Positions 25,592-34,764 of a stretch of 64,000 nt of DNA are shown in pieces (position 1 is the stretch's first letter; each line of letters starts with the position of its first letter). The notes beneath the pieces are model-generated. The model was not told where the DNA came from and made no database searches. It worked only from the letters and a program-made list of their open reading frames with translations. The position numbers and the translations under genes are program-made. Source of the stretch: Rhodobacteraceae bacterium S2214 (lineage in GTDB: Bacteria; Pseudomonadota; Alphaproteobacteria; Rhodobacterales; Rhodobacteraceae); the NCBI GenBank assembly GCA_025141675.1, contig CP081161.1, forward strand, positions 3,387,501-3,451,500, given 5' to 3'.

Positions 25592-26334
25592 GCTGCGGCC
25601 TTCGGATTCTTACCAAGGATGATCATCGAAAGAATGTCGTCTTCGGTGACGTCTTCGACCCGTTCTGCCCCGACCATCTGCCCGTTCTTCATCACGGCCA
25701 CTCGGTCGCAGAGCTCCATCATTTCGCGCGTGTCATGCGAAATCAGGAAGATGCCCAGGCCCTGCTTTTTCAGTTCTTGGATCAGCTCCGCCACCATGGC
25801 CGTTTCGTGTACGCCCAGCGCAGCAGTCGGTTCATCCATGATCAGGATTTTCGCGTTGAAATAGACCGCGCGCGCAATCGCCACCGATTGGCGTTGACCG
25901 CCTGACAGCGCCGATACCGGTTCTTTCAACTTTTTGAAATTCGGGTTCAGGCGCGCCATGATTTTGCGGGTTTCCGCTTCCATCCGGTCGTCGTCCACAA
26001 ACCCGATAGCGTTAGTCAGTTCCCGTCCCAAGAACAAATTTGACGCCGCATCTAGGTTATCGGCCAAAGCCAATGTCTGGTAAATCGTCTCGATAGAATT
26101 GTCGCGGGCATCGCGGGGCGAATTGATCTGTACCTGCTTGCCGTTGATCCAGATCTCGCCGCTGTCCATCTTGTAGGCGCCGGAAAGCATCTTGATCAGC
26201 GTTGATTTACCCGCGCCGTTGTGCCCCAACAGCCCAACAACTTCACCGGGGTTCAACGTGATAGAGACATTGTCGACCGCCTGCACACCGCCAAAAGCAA
26301 TCGAGACGTTTTTCATTTCAACCAAAGGTGCCAT
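25588..26334 (-). CDS. xylG: D-xylose ABC transporter ATP-binding protein, 248 aa
   Basis: Single-domain sugar ABC ATPase: Walker [10 protein letters not shown] near residue 38, signature [17 protein letters not shown] near 142, Walker [13 protein letters not shown] near 166, switch His in LISHDTREM. The enterobacterial XylG has two such domains (about 510 aa); this half-size form is the alphaproteobacterial type and presumably dimerises. Its start shares one base with the xylH stop. Confidence 0.92.
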   Translation of the reverse strand: MAPLVEMKNVSIAFGGVQAVDNVSITLNPGEVVGLLGHNGAGKSTLIKMLSGAYKMDSGEIWINGKQVQINSPRDARDNSIETIYQTLALADNLDAASNLFLGRELTNAIGFVDDDRMEAETRKIMARLNPNFKKLKEPVSALSGGQRQSVAIARAVYFNAKILIMDEPTAALGVHETAMVAELIQELKKQGLGIFLISHDTREMMELCDRVAVMKNGQMVGAERVEDVTEDDILSMIILGKNPKAAA

Positions 26335-27614
26335 TATTTCGCCCCCACGCGTTTACGATATTGGATGTCGATAAAGACGGCGAAGACCAGAACCGCGCCG
26401 ACAACAATGTTTTGCAAAGGCGCGTCGACCCCCACCATGGCCATGCCGGATTGCAGTGATTGCATGATCAGTGCCCCCAAGATGGCCCCGTAAATCGTGC
26501 CGATCCCGCCAGACAACGCCGTGCCCCCGATAACCGCTGCCGCGATCACACGCAGTTCGTCCAGCGTACCAAGGTCGTTGGAATGGTTCGCCAAACGCGC
26601 CGAAGCGACAACAGCAGCGATGGCACAAAGCGCACCCATCAAGGCGAAGATTTTGACCGTCAGCAAACGTGTGTTGATGCCGGACAGCTCTGCTGCGTCA
26701 GGATTGCCGCCAGTCGCGAAGATGTACCGCCCAAAGCGAGTGCGCCGCGCGATGACAGTCATGATGGCCGCGATGCCGATCAACAAAAGGACTGAGATTG
26801 GCAGGCCGTAAACAGCGTTACAGCCTTCCGCGACCTCACAGCCATAGCGGGATGGATCACGTGCAACGACGCGTTCCGGCACGGTGTAATTCGTCAGGAT
26901 CGCGATGAACCCAGCGATGGCCGCGACACAGATACCTGCGATTGTCAGTTCCGCCCACATTGGTTTCACCGGAAAGCCATGCGTTGATTTCGTGTGACGC
27001 GACTTGAAAATTGCGAAGACCGTAAAGATGATCGCGGCAATCCCCAGCGCCCAGCTGAGAGGACCACCAAGCGTCCCATTGATCCCACCAAATGTCATGA
27101 AGGTTTTATCAAGCGGGCCAATCGTTTGGCCGCTGGTTTGGTACCAGCCGACGTTCCGCCAGATCAGGAACCCACCAAGCGTGACGATAAATGCGGGGAT
27201 GCCTTGATATCCAACGAGCCAACCGTTGAATGCACCGATCAGCGCACCCAGAGCAATGCCAACGGCGATTGCGATCCAAGGAATGGCCCAATGCCCAATT
27301 TCCAGAATTTCAGGCAGCCAGCGTACTTGCGTCATCGCCATCAGCGCCGAACACGCGGCCAGGATCGCACCAACGGATAGGTCAATGTGGCGTGTGACGA
27401 TCACGAAAACCATACCCGTTGCCATGATACCAACACTGGCCGTTTGGATCGTCAGGTTGAAAATATTGCGCGGTGTCAGGAAACGCCCGCCAGTCAGGAT
27501 ATTAAAGGCCACGGCGACGACGATGAACGCGCCGATCATGCCTAAAAGGCGCATGTCCAATTCTAAAGTTTGCGCAAAACTGCGCTTCTTTTGCGGTTCG
27601 GGTTGGTCTGACAT
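26334..27614 (-). CDS. xylH: D-xylose ABC transporter permease, 426 aa
   Basis: Integral membrane subunit with about ten to eleven transmembrane helices, such as [21 protein letters not shown] and [20 protein letters not shown]. The ABC-2-type sugar permease motif [16 protein letters not shown] lies near residue 90. An extra large loop ([14 protein letters not shown]) precedes TM8, as in XylH. I chose the ATG at 27614 ([10 protein letters not shown]), preceded by GGAGCG; the longer frame starts at a rare codon. Separated from xylF by 127 nt that contain a stable hairpin. Confidence 0.93.
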   Translation of the reverse strand: MSDQPEPQKKRSFAQTLELDMRLLGMIGAFIVVAVAFNILTGGRFLTPRNIFNLTIQTASVGIMATGMVFVIVTRHIDLSVGAILAACSALMAMTQVRWLPEILEIGHWAIPWIAIAVGIALGALIGAFNGWLVGYQGIPAFIVTLGGFLIWRNVGWYQTSGQTIGPLDKTFMTFGGINGTLGGPLSWALGIAAIIFTVFAIFKSRHTKSTHGFPVKPMWAELTIAGICVAAIAGFIAILTNYTVPERVVARDPSRYGCEVAEGCNAVYGLPISVLLLIGIAAIMTVIARRTRFGRYIFATGGNPDAAELSGINTRLLTVKIFALMGALCAIAAVVASARLANHSNDLGTLDELRVIAAAVIGGTALSGGIGTIYGAILGALIMQSLQSGMAMVGVDAPLQNIVVGAVLVFAVFIDIQYRKRVGAK

Positions 27615-27699
27615 AACGCTCGCTCCATCTGGGCCCACGCACAGTATAGTGGGGCCAACAGATTTCTGTAAATTTTGGTGGAAGGTGGTGAAAGCCTAG

Positions 27700-27723
27700 G
27701 GCCCGCGTCCAAGAACGCGGACC
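27700..27723 (-). promoter_or_regulatory. Intercistronic hairpin between xylF and xylH
   Basis: On the minus strand GGTCCGCGT and ACGCGGGCC form a 9-bp stem (one wobble pair) with loop TCTTGG, 19 nt after the xylF stop and without a T-run. Such hairpins commonly protect the mRNA of the highly expressed binding protein and lower expression of the permease. Confidence 0.55.
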
Positions 27724-27741
27724 CCAGTCGGGAGGAACCCC

Positions 27742-28776
27742 TTAGTTACAAGGTGCTGGGCCGTCTGTGACGCCTTGGCACAATGCTTCTTGTGTGATCC
27801 AGCCTGCGTCAACCACAGCGGACAGGTTGTCTGCTGTTACAGGAACAGGCGCGAGGAACATTGCGTTCAAAGTCGTGCCTGCAGGTGACGTCCATTCCAT
27901 GCCGCCTTCGATGGCGACCATGTCACCGTCTGCTGCGGCCAGTTCCGCCGCGATTGCGCCAGCTGCTGCACCAAGGGCGCGCGCGTCTTTCCAGACGGAT
28001 ACAGTTTGCGTACCCAGTGCGACGCGGTTCAGCGCAGCGTGGTCACCGTCTTGGCCGGACACAGGAATGCCTTCCATGCCTTGCGCAGTCAAAGCCGCAA
28101 CAACACCACCAGCAGTACCGTCGTTCGACGCCACAACAGCATCAACGCCGTTGTCGTTTGCTGTCAGGATCTGTTCCATGTTGCGCTGTGCGTTCGCTGG
28201 CAACCAACCGTCAGTGTATGCTTCATCAACGATCGTGATGTCGCCCGCGTCGATGGCAGCTTGCAGCACTTCTTGCTGGCCACCACGCAGGAAGTCTGCG
28301 TTTGGATCGGTTGGTGACCCTTTGATCATGACGTAACGGCCTGAAGGCGCTGCTTCCAGAACGGCACGTGCCTGCATCCGACCCACTTCGACGTTGTCGA
28401 ATGTCAGGTAGAACGCGCGGCTGTCTTCGATCAAGCGGTCATAGCCCACGACAGGAATGCCTTCAGCGTCCGCTGCATCAACTGCTGGCCCGATGGCAGA
28501 GCTGTCTTGTGCAAGAATGATCAACGCATCAACTCCCTGTGCGATCAGGCTTTCAACGTCTGACAACTGCTTTGCAGAAGATGATTGCGCGTCTGCGGAT
28601 ACGTAGTTCGCGCCAGCAGCTTCCAAAGCGCCCTTGATGGCGGCTTCGTCTGTCTTCCAGCGTTCTTCTTGGAAATTGGACCAGCTCACGCCGACAGTGA
28701 TGCCGTGGCCATCAGCGAACGCGGCAGAGCCGAAGCCCGCCACTGCGATTGCGGCTGCGATAACGTGTTTATGCAT
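27742..28776 (-). CDS. xylF: D-xylose-binding periplasmic protein, 344 aa
   Basis: Signal peptide at residues 1 to 21 (MHKHVIAAAIAVAGFGSAAFA). Then comes a type I periplasmic sugar-binding fold: VGVSWSNFQEERWKTDEAAI, ALIILAQDSSAIGPAV, VVGYDRLIEDS, DAVVASNDGTAGGVV and VSGQDGDHAALNRV. These match XylF, including the sugar-contacting Trp/Arg/Asp positions. It is the first gene of the xylose operon, with a good ribosome binding site (GGGAGG) and an AT-rich promoter upstream. Confidence 0.95.
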   Translation of the reverse strand: MHKHVIAAAIAVAGFGSAAFADGHGITVGVSWSNFQEERWKTDEAAIKGALEAAGANYVSADAQSSSAKQLSDVESLIAQGVDALIILAQDSSAIGPAVDAADAEGIPVVGYDRLIEDSRAFYLTFDNVEVGRMQARAVLEAAPSGRYVMIKGSPTDPNADFLRGGQQEVLQAAIDAGDITIVDEAYTDGWLPANAQRNMEQILTANDNGVDAVVASNDGTAGGVVAALTAQGMEGIPVSGQDGDHAALNRVALGTQTVSVWKDARALGAAAGAIAAELAAADGDMVAIEGGMEWTSPAGTTLNAMFLAPVPVTADNLSAVVDAGWITQEALCQGVTDGPAPCN

Positions 28777-28996
28777 GTTTACCTCCCAGATAATGCATTC
28801 CTCACCGTGATGCGGCGAAGATTCGGACCTAGCGGTCCCGATACATCAACGTCGCTTTATTTAATTTAGTTGTCAAAATAAAAATTTGATATGTTGCGTA
28901 AATTTTTCAAAATAGGTCTATGCTAATGCCATTTTTGCGGGCAAGCTCGTGCAAACAGGAACGGGAAAGCCCTCGTTTCTTTAAGGATTAAACTTT
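28777..28996. promoter_or_regulatory. Divergent xylF/xylR promoter region
   Basis: This 220-bp stretch is the most AT-rich in the xylose locus. The minus strand carries TTTTGACAACTAAATTAAAT around 28858 to 28880, containing a TTGACA-like box. TTTTTCAAAAT-type repeats lie near 28900 to 28915. Operators of alphaproteobacterial ROK xylose repressors are AT-rich with a TTGACA-like core, so XylR probably binds here. Exact boundaries cannot be set by eye. Confidence 0.5.
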
Positions 28997-30277
28997 ATGC
29001 GGATCGACTCAACGCTCGAATCTTACTTTGATGTCTCTACGCCGCAGGGAAACGGTTGCGGCCCAAGGTTGAAGTCAACCACGGGCGGAAAGCGGACTCT
29101 AAAACAACGCATTTTCGAATTTGTGCGGTCAAGCGGGCAGACAGCGCGCACAGACATTAGCCGCGCGCTGGACATTAGCCCCGGTTCGGCCACGACGCTG
29201 ACGGCAGACTTGATCGAGGCGGGATACCTACGTGAAGTGGCCGGTCTGACGCGCGAAGCAGGGCGTGGACGCCCACCAGTGGCATTGGAAGTCGTGCAGG
29301 ACGCCCATTATGTGATCGGAATTAAGTTATCCGACGAAAAAAACACTGCCGTTCTGGCTGATTTTGCCGGAAATATGGTGGCCGATTGCAGCCTGCCAAA
29401 CGATCTTGGACGGCGGGACCTTGAGGCACTGCTAGACGAAATTAGTGCGTTGATGGAAACGCTGCTAGAGGAATCCGGCAACGTCATGGCCGACGTCAAA
29501 GCAGTCGGCATTGGCGTGTCAGGGATCATCGACCACGAAGCCGGGACCGTTTTGTGGTCGCCGTTGTTGCAACTGCGAGAAGTCGCACTGGGCGACGCCT
29601 TTATTGCTCGATTTGGCATTCCTGTGTCACTAGACAACGACGCCAACGTGCTCACGCTTGCGGAACTGTGGTTTGGCGCAGGCCGCGACATGGATAACTT
29701 TGCCGTTGTGACGATTGAACACGGTGTCGGCATGGGAGTTGTGGTCAACAACCAGCTGTATCGCGGCGCACAGGGCAAAGGTCTGGAATTGGGCCATACA
29801 AAGGTGCAACTGGATGGCGCTCTGTGCCGCTGTGGGCAGCGCGGCTGTCTCGAAGCGTATCTGGCCGACTATGCACTGGCCCGCGAAGCCGCAACTGCGC
29901 TTGGTCGTTCGCTGGACACCGACCAAAGCCCGCAAGAGATGTTGGAAAACCTGTTCTTAAAGGCGAAGGCAGGCGACCTTGCCGCGCAGACAATTTTCAA
30001 CCGTGCTGGCCGTTATTTGTCCGCAGGTCTATCTAACGTCATCCAGCTGTTCGATCCGCCGCTGATCATCCTGTCGGGTGAACGGATGCAGTACGATTAC
30101 CTTTACGGCCAAGAAGTCATCGCAGAAATGCATTCGCTGACGTTATCCGAAGGCCGCACGCCATGTATGGTCGAAACCCATGCGTGGGGGGATTTGATTT
30201 GGGCGCGTGGCGCATCTGCGTTGGCGTTGTCTGCGATGACCGACCGGTTGTTCTCAAAAGAAACACAACCCGCATGA
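28997..30277 (+). CDS. xylR: ROK-family transcriptional regulator of xylose genes, 426 aa
   Basis: N-terminal winged helix (LKQRIFEFVRSSGQTARTDI, SPGSATTLTADLIEAGYLRE) is fused to a glucokinase-like ROK domain: VGIGVSGIIDHEAG, DNDANVLTLAELWFGAG, and the zinc-binding cluster GHTKVQLDGALCRCGQRGCLEAYL. It is divergent from xylF, so it is taken as the xylose-responsive repressor; the symbol rests on context. AAGGA stands 8 to 10 nt before the ATG. Its stop overlaps the start of the CRTAC1-like gene (ATGA), which may be cotranscribed. Confidence 0.85.
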   Translation: MRIDSTLESYFDVSTPQGNGCGPRLKSTTGGKRTLKQRIFEFVRSSGQTARTDISRALDISPGSATTLTADLIEAGYLREVAGLTREAGRGRPPVALEVVQDAHYVIGIKLSDEKNTAVLADFAGNMVADCSLPNDLGRRDLEALLDEISALMETLLEESGNVMADVKAVGIGVSGIIDHEAGTVLWSPLLQLREVALGDAFIARFGIPVSLDNDANVLTLAELWFGAGRDMDNFAVVTIEHGVGMGVVVNNQLYRGAQGKGLELGHTKVQLDGALCRCGQRGCLEAYLADYALAREAATALGRSLDTDQSPQEMLENLFLKAKAGDLAAQTIFNRAGRYLSAGLSNVIQLFDPPLIILSGERMQYDYLYGQEVIAEMHSLTLSEGRTPCMVETHAWGDLIWARGASALALSAMTDRLFSKETQPA

Positions 30278-31749
30278 TCCGGGCGACGATTGCGCTTTGC
30301 CTAACCGCTGGCATTGTCGGCGCCGACCCCTTGTTCGAGGATCGTTCATCTGCGCTGCCCGACCACGTCTATGACGGCGGCTGGGATCATTTTGTGGGCG
30401 GCGGCGTTGCTGTGTTTGACTGTAATAATGACGACTTGCCTGACATTTTCGTTGCAGGCGGGACCAACCCCGCGAAACTAATCCGCAATGATAATGACTT
30501 TACCTTCACAGACATGCCCCTGCCCCAATTGACGGGCGTCACCGGTGCCTATCCGCTTGATTTGGATAGCGACGGGATGATGGATCTATTTGTGCTGCGT
30601 GTCGGGGCAAATGTTGCTTTAAAAGGCGGGCCCGATTGCACCTTTACCGACGCAACAGCGGCCTTTGGCATTCCACACACCGACCAATGGAGCACAGCGT
30701 TTTCCGCATGGTGGGACGGCCCGCGTCCGACGCTCGCGATTGGGAATTACGTCGATCAAACTGACCCTGACGGCCCGTTTGAGGCCTGCGACACGAACAC
30801 TATCCTGCGCCCTACTGGTGGCGGATACCGACGCGAAGTCCTATCGCCCGGCTTTTGTCCGCTGTCGATGCTGGCTGCACGGGATGCCCGCGGCAGGCCG
30901 ACGTTGCGTATTTCGAACGACCGCCATTACTACGTCAAAGACGGTTTTGAACAAATGTGGGACATCGGCGAACAACGCTATTTGGGCGCTGAGGATGGTT
31001 GGGAAAATGTGTCGCTTTGGGGCATGGGTGTCGCGTCGCGCGACCTGAATGGCGATGGCCGTGACGAAGTGATGCTGACATCTATGGGTGATCAATTGCT
31101 GCAAATCGCTCAGTCGGATGGCACATACGCCGCCGCCCCTTACAGCATTGGGACCTACGCCCAGCGCCCGCATATTGGCGATGACGGCAGGCCATCGACG
31201 GGCTGGCATGCTGAATTTAGCGACGTGGATAACGATGGGTTTCCCGATCTGTTTATCGCCAAGGGCAACGTTGATCAGATGCCGGGGATGGCCACGCGTG
31301 ATCCAAACAACCTGCTGATGCAAAACGCTGATGGGACTTTTGTTGAAAAAGCTGTTGGTGCGGGGATTGCCACCACGGATCGGTCACGCGGTGCGGCATT
31401 TGCTGATTTTGATAAGGACGGGCGGCTTGACCTGATTGTGACGAACAGGCGCGCGCCGCTGGAACTTTACCGGAATGTAACGCCGGGCACGGGCCATTGG
31501 TTGCGGCTGCGCCTAATTCAGGACGGCCCCAACCCCGATGCGATTGGTGCAACGGTCCGATTTGAAACGGGCGTCAGCGTACAATCGCAGCAAAAAGTCG
31601 TGGGCGGAGGTCATGCCGGTGGCCAAGCGCTTCCCCTGCATTTTGGACTGGGTGATGCGGACGCCGTTACGGTCAATGTCACATGGCCCGACGGCGAAGA
31701 AACGTTTCTTCAGACTGACGTTGATAGAACCGTAACGATCCGTCGTTAA
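30274..31749 (+). CDS. CRTAC1-like FG-GAP/VCBS repeat protein with ASPIC/UnbV domain, 491 aa
   Basis: Exported protein: signal peptide at residues 1 to 17 (MIRATIALCLTAGIVGA). Several FG-GAP/VCBS repeats with Ca-binding loops of the DxDxDG type follow (FDCNNDDLPDIFVAGG, DLDSDGMMDLFVLR, DVDNDGFPDLFIAKG, DFDKDGRLDLIVTNRR). An ASPIC/UnbV domain closes the protein (GTGHWLRLRL, LHFGLGDADAVTVNVTWPDG). It is predicted to form a beta-propeller in the periplasm or outside the cell. It overlaps xylR by 4 nt and its stop codon overlaps that of the convergent di-haem peroxidase. That partner suggests a redox- or metal-related role. Confidence 0.85.
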   Translation: MIRATIALCLTAGIVGADPLFEDRSSALPDHVYDGGWDHFVGGGVAVFDCNNDDLPDIFVAGGTNPAKLIRNDNDFTFTDMPLPQLTGVTGAYPLDLDSDGMMDLFVLRVGANVALKGGPDCTFTDATAAFGIPHTDQWSTAFSAWWDGPRPTLAIGNYVDQTDPDGPFEACDTNTILRPTGGGYRREVLSPGFCPLSMLAARDARGRPTLRISNDRHYYVKDGFEQMWDIGEQRYLGAEDGWENVSLWGMGVASRDLNGDGRDEVMLTSMGDQLLQIAQSDGTYAAAPYSIGTYAQRPHIGDDGRPSTGWHAEFSDVDNDGFPDLFIAKGNVDQMPGMATRDPNNLLMQNADGTFVEKAVGAGIATTDRSRGAAFADFDKDGRLDLIVTNRRAPLELYRNVTPGTGHWLRLRLIQDGPNPDAIGATVRFETGVSVQSQQKVVGGGHAGGQALPLHFGLGDADAVTVNVTWPDGEETFLQTDVDRTVTIRR

Positions 31750-33074
31750 TTTGGGGTCGGAACTGGTAACCCGCTTGGCACGTCTGACGGACTACCAAGC
31801 CTTCCCGTCGTGGCAACCGGATCAGTCAAAGTGTCCAAGAAAGCAACCAAAGCGATGATGTCTGCATCGGTCAGCTTGATGGATGGGGTCACGACAGCCT
31901 TCGCAATCTCGGTTACCTGATCGGGATCATTCATGACGGTAAAATCGTCCACATCAAACGCAGGTAAAACCGCTTGCGCAGCGTCGTAGTTTTCGAGCCC
32001 CGCGACCGGATTTGCATGGGCTGCGATAAACGCGTGCAGATCTTTGTGCCCCCCTGCGTGCCCGTAAGGTCCCGTCAAAGCGACATTGCGCAACGAAGGT
32101 GTACGAAACGCGTAGAAATCGGCAGGATCGCCAGTGACGCGAAAACGTCCTTCGTCGCGATGATGATCCTCGAATGTCGCAGATTTTCCGGGGCCGATTT
32201 GTGCCGCGCCCATTGCGTGGAAATCGTGATCCGTCAGGAACGGTCCGCTATGACATGACGCGCATCCAGCATCGCCATAGAACAAATCCATCCCGCGCGC
32301 AGCGGCGCCTATCAGTTCGCGTTCACCACGCAGAACCGCGTCAAAAGGCGCTGTATCAGATCGCCATTCGTGCGCCATAAAGACGGCGATTGCGTTCGAA
32401 ATATCTGTGAAAGCAATATCTTTTGGCCCATCAATGTGTGGATAGACCTGTGCCATCCGCTCTGCGTAATCAGGGATGTCCGCGACCCGCCGCGCAATCA
32501 TATCCCATGCGCCACCCTCACCCGCGATCAGGCCCTGCCGCACGGCGCGACCAATGTCATTTTCGCGATGCGATCCGGCCATTTCATCGCGACTAAGTAC
32601 AGGAAACATCGTCTGCGCGGACAGGACTGAAGCAAAGCCCACGACCATATCCGTATCCATTGGCGTCCGAATACCACCCGGTTTGGTCGGGTCCGCCTCA
32701 AGCCTGCCATCATGAAACATGACCGTAAATTCATGTGCACCAAGGTTGAACAGCGCAGGGGCGTTACGGGGGATGCGTTCCTCGGGGATGTTATCGGGAT
32801 CAAACTGCCGATCTGCGCCAAGTCCAATCCCGCCGTCACCGAATGACAAGGAAACGCCATCTGCAGTGCCCAAGGCCGGATGGTGACAAGTCGCGCAAGC
32901 GACGGATTTATTCCCCGACAGGATCGGATCGTAGAATAGCAATTGCCCCAATTTCGCTTCGGCCAAATCAATCGGCGCATAGTCATCATTCGTGACGGGG
33001 GCAGGCAAATTTTGTGCTGTTGACGCAGTCGCCAGCGCCACAAAACAGACCGATAATTTCAACGCAAAATTCAT
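31746..33074 (-). CDS. Di-haem cytochrome c peroxidase family protein (CcpA/MauG/MbnH-like), 442 aa
   Basis: Periplasmic protein with signal peptide (about residues 1 to 20) and two haem c motifs: CATCH at 60 to 64 and CASCH at 271 to 275. The family reduces H2O2 (CcpA) or oxidises a protein substrate (MauG, MbnH). Sequence between the haems (PRNAPALFNLGAHEF, MFHDGRLEADP) is closer to the MbnH-like branch than to classical CcpA. A dedicated partner protein is therefore plausible, and the convergent FG-GAP gene is a candidate. The two genes share overlapping stop codons (TTAA). Confidence 0.88.
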   Translation of the reverse strand: MNFALKLSVCFVALATASTAQNLPAPVTNDDYAPIDLAEAKLGQLLFYDPILSGNKSVACATCHHPALGTADGVSLSFGDGGIGLGADRQFDPDNIPEERIPRNAPALFNLGAHEFTVMFHDGRLEADPTKPGGIRTPMDTDMVVGFASVLSAQTMFPVLSRDEMAGSHRENDIGRAVRQGLIAGEGGAWDMIARRVADIPDYAERMAQVYPHIDGPKDIAFTDISNAIAVFMAHEWRSDTAPFDAVLRGERELIGAAARGMDLFYGDAGCASCHSGPFLTDHDFHAMGAAQIGPGKSATFEDHHRDEGRFRVTGDPADFYAFRTPSLRNVALTGPYGHAGGHKDLHAFIAAHANPVAGLENYDAAQAVLPAFDVDDFTVMNDPDQVTEIAKAVVTPSIKLTDADIIALVAFLDTLTDPVATTGRLGSPSDVPSGLPVPTPN

Positions 33075-33136
33075 GCGTGATCATCGCATTTTTTGCCTCT
33101 TCCGCCCAGTAAAATCCGGGCGAAAGGGGTAATAAT

Positions 33137-33976
33137 TCAGGTCTTTTTCGTATCGTCTATGACGTTCATGCCAGCCAATCCGGAATTGCCTAGATCGACG
33201 CTGGCGAAGGGCCCGCCGTGACACATATGACCGACGTCATGCGGGTCGAGCGGTTCCGCCTCGGCAAGCACTTGTTCCGCGAATTGTTCGGCGTTGTCTT
33301 TCGGGCGGTACCCCAAAAACGCGGCTTTTGCGTTATCGACTGGTGCGCGGTCGTTGTTGGAAACACCGTAAATGATCGCGAAACCTGTGAGAGGCGTGTC
33401 GATGCAGCGTGTCACCAGTTGGATCAGATCATCGTAGGACAACCACGAGCCCAATGCGCGCGGATTATTGACCTGCGCGGCGGACAGGATGCGCATATGC
33501 ACGCTTTCAAGACCCCGTTTTTCCCAAAACATGCGCCCCAAATCTTCGGTAAAACATTTCGCCAAACCGTAGAATGTATCAGGCCGATGCGGCACTTCGG
33601 TATCGATGAATTCGTTCTTTGGATACATGCCAACCGCGTGGATCGAACTGCCGTAGATCACGCGCCGCACACCATGTTTGTGCGCCGCTTCCCACACGTT
33701 GTAGGACCCAACAAAATTTGGACCAAGAAGCTGTTCGAACGGGCCTTCATCGACAAAAGCGCCCATGTGGACGACCATGTCCGCGCCTTCGATCACGCCC
33801 ATCATATCATCAAAGCTGGCAAGGTCAGCCTTGATAAAGGTTTCTCCGTCATAAAGCTTTCCAACATCATTGATGTCTGTCGAGACAAGTTCGTCGCACA
33901 ACTTTGATAGCGGTTCGCGCAGGTACGACCCAAGGCGGCCAGCAGCCCCTGTAAGGACAAGTTTCTTCAGTTTCAT
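33137..33976 (-). CDS. Uronate dehydrogenase-like SDR (NAD-dependent epimerase/dehydratase family), 279 aa
   Basis: Extended short-chain dehydrogenase: NAD motif TGAAGRLGSYL at residues 8 to 18, catalytic YGLAK (Tyr-x-x-x-Lys) near 137, and SSIHAVGMYPKNEF. The sequence GSWLSYDDLIQLVTRCIDTP and GYRPKDNAEQFAEQVL match uronate dehydrogenases, which oxidise galacturonate or glucuronate to aldarolactones. The ATG at 33976 has GGCCC upstream and the longer frame is unsupported. Last gene of the hydantoinase operon, 11 nt after the aldolase gene; the substrate may differ from uronates in this context. Confidence 0.78.
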   Translation of the reverse strand: MKLKKLVLTGAAGRLGSYLREPLSKLCDELVSTDINDVGKLYDGETFIKADLASFDDMMGVIEGADMVVHMGAFVDEGPFEQLLGPNFVGSYNVWEAAHKHGVRRVIYGSSIHAVGMYPKNEFIDTEVPHRPDTFYGLAKCFTEDLGRMFWEKRGLESVHMRILSAAQVNNPRALGSWLSYDDLIQLVTRCIDTPLTGFAIIYGVSNNDRAPVDNAKAAFLGYRPKDNAEQFAEQVLAEAEPLDPHDVGHMCHGGPFASVDLGNSGLAGMNVIDDTKKT

Positions 33977-33987
33977 TCTGGGCCTTT

Positions 33988-34764
33988 CTATGTGTTTATT
34001 TGCGCTTTTACCGCTGCAAGCGCCGCATCTGTCGCTTTTGCTAGCAACGACGTATCCTGACCACACGCAACGAATGTAAAGCCGTCTTTCAGCAGATTTG
34101 CCGCGAAATCCGGGTCCATAACAAGCGTTCCGACAGGGACGCCTTTGTCCATCAGTTTACGGGCAGCGGGCATCACCAAATCCCAAACGGCTGGGTCAAG
34201 CGGTTTGCCAAGTTTTCCAATATCAGCGGCAATATCACCGGGGCCAAAGAAGATGCCATCAACGCCATCCACGGCGGCAATGTCTTCGGCCAAACTAATC
34301 GCATGGGCGGTTTCAAGCTGAATGATAACGGTCAATTCGTCATTGATCCGATCGGTATAATCCGTGATCCGGCCGAACCCTGTTGCGCGCGTTGATCCTG
34401 AAATGCCACGGGTGCCGTGCGGCGGATAGCGTGTTGATGCGACTGCTTTTTCAGCCTCTTCAACGGACTGAACCATCGGAAACAGAAGTCCCCGCGCACC
34501 CATATCAAGCAGGCGCTTCACGACGACGGGATCATTCCATTCAGGCCGAACGATTGCGGTGGTTTGCGTGGCAGCAAACGCCTGCATCTGGCCTGTAACC
34601 GTGAAATAGTCGCTTGGCGTATGTTCCATATCCAGCAACGCCCAATCAAACCCGGCTGGCGCCACAACCTCGGCTGCAAATGCGCTAGACAGGCTTACCC
34701 AAATGCCGACTTGTTTTTGCTTCGCGGCGATGGCGTGGGTGAATGGGTTGGTGGGATAGCGCAT
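33988..34764 (-). CDS. HpcH/HpaI-family 2-oxoacid aldolase, 258 aa
   Basis: Class II pyruvate aldolase of the HpcH/GarL type. Motifs: GIWVSLSSAFAAEVVAPAGF, the metal site LLDMEHTPSD, RPEWNDPVVVKRLLDMGARG, and the metal-binding Glu in IIQLETAHAISLAEDIAAVDG with FFGPGDIAADIG. Family members cleave 2-keto-3-deoxy-glucarate or hydroxy-oxoheptanedioate to pyruvate plus an aldehyde. Beside a uronate-dehydrogenase-like gene a sugar-acid substrate is plausible. The ATG at 34764 overlaps the upstream stop by one base (TGATG). Confidence 0.85.
   Translation of the reverse strand: MRYPTNPFTHAIAAKQKQVGIWVSLSSAFAAEVVAPAGFDWALLDMEHTPSDYFTVTGQMQAFAATQTTAIVRPEWNDPVVVKRLLDMGARGLLFPMVQSVEEAEKAVASTRYPPHGTRGISGSTRATGFGRITDYTDRINDELTVIIQLETAHAISLAEDIAAVDGVDGIFFGPGDIAADIGKLGKPLDPAVWDLVMPAARKLMDKGVPVGTLVMDPDFAANLLKDGFTFVACGQDTSLLAKATDAALAAVKAQINT

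Noticed and set aside
22851..28776. xylG as a truncated gene because it is half the enterobacterial length
   Set aside because: All motifs of one complete ABC domain are present and the half-size form is normal in alphaproteobacterial xylose operons.
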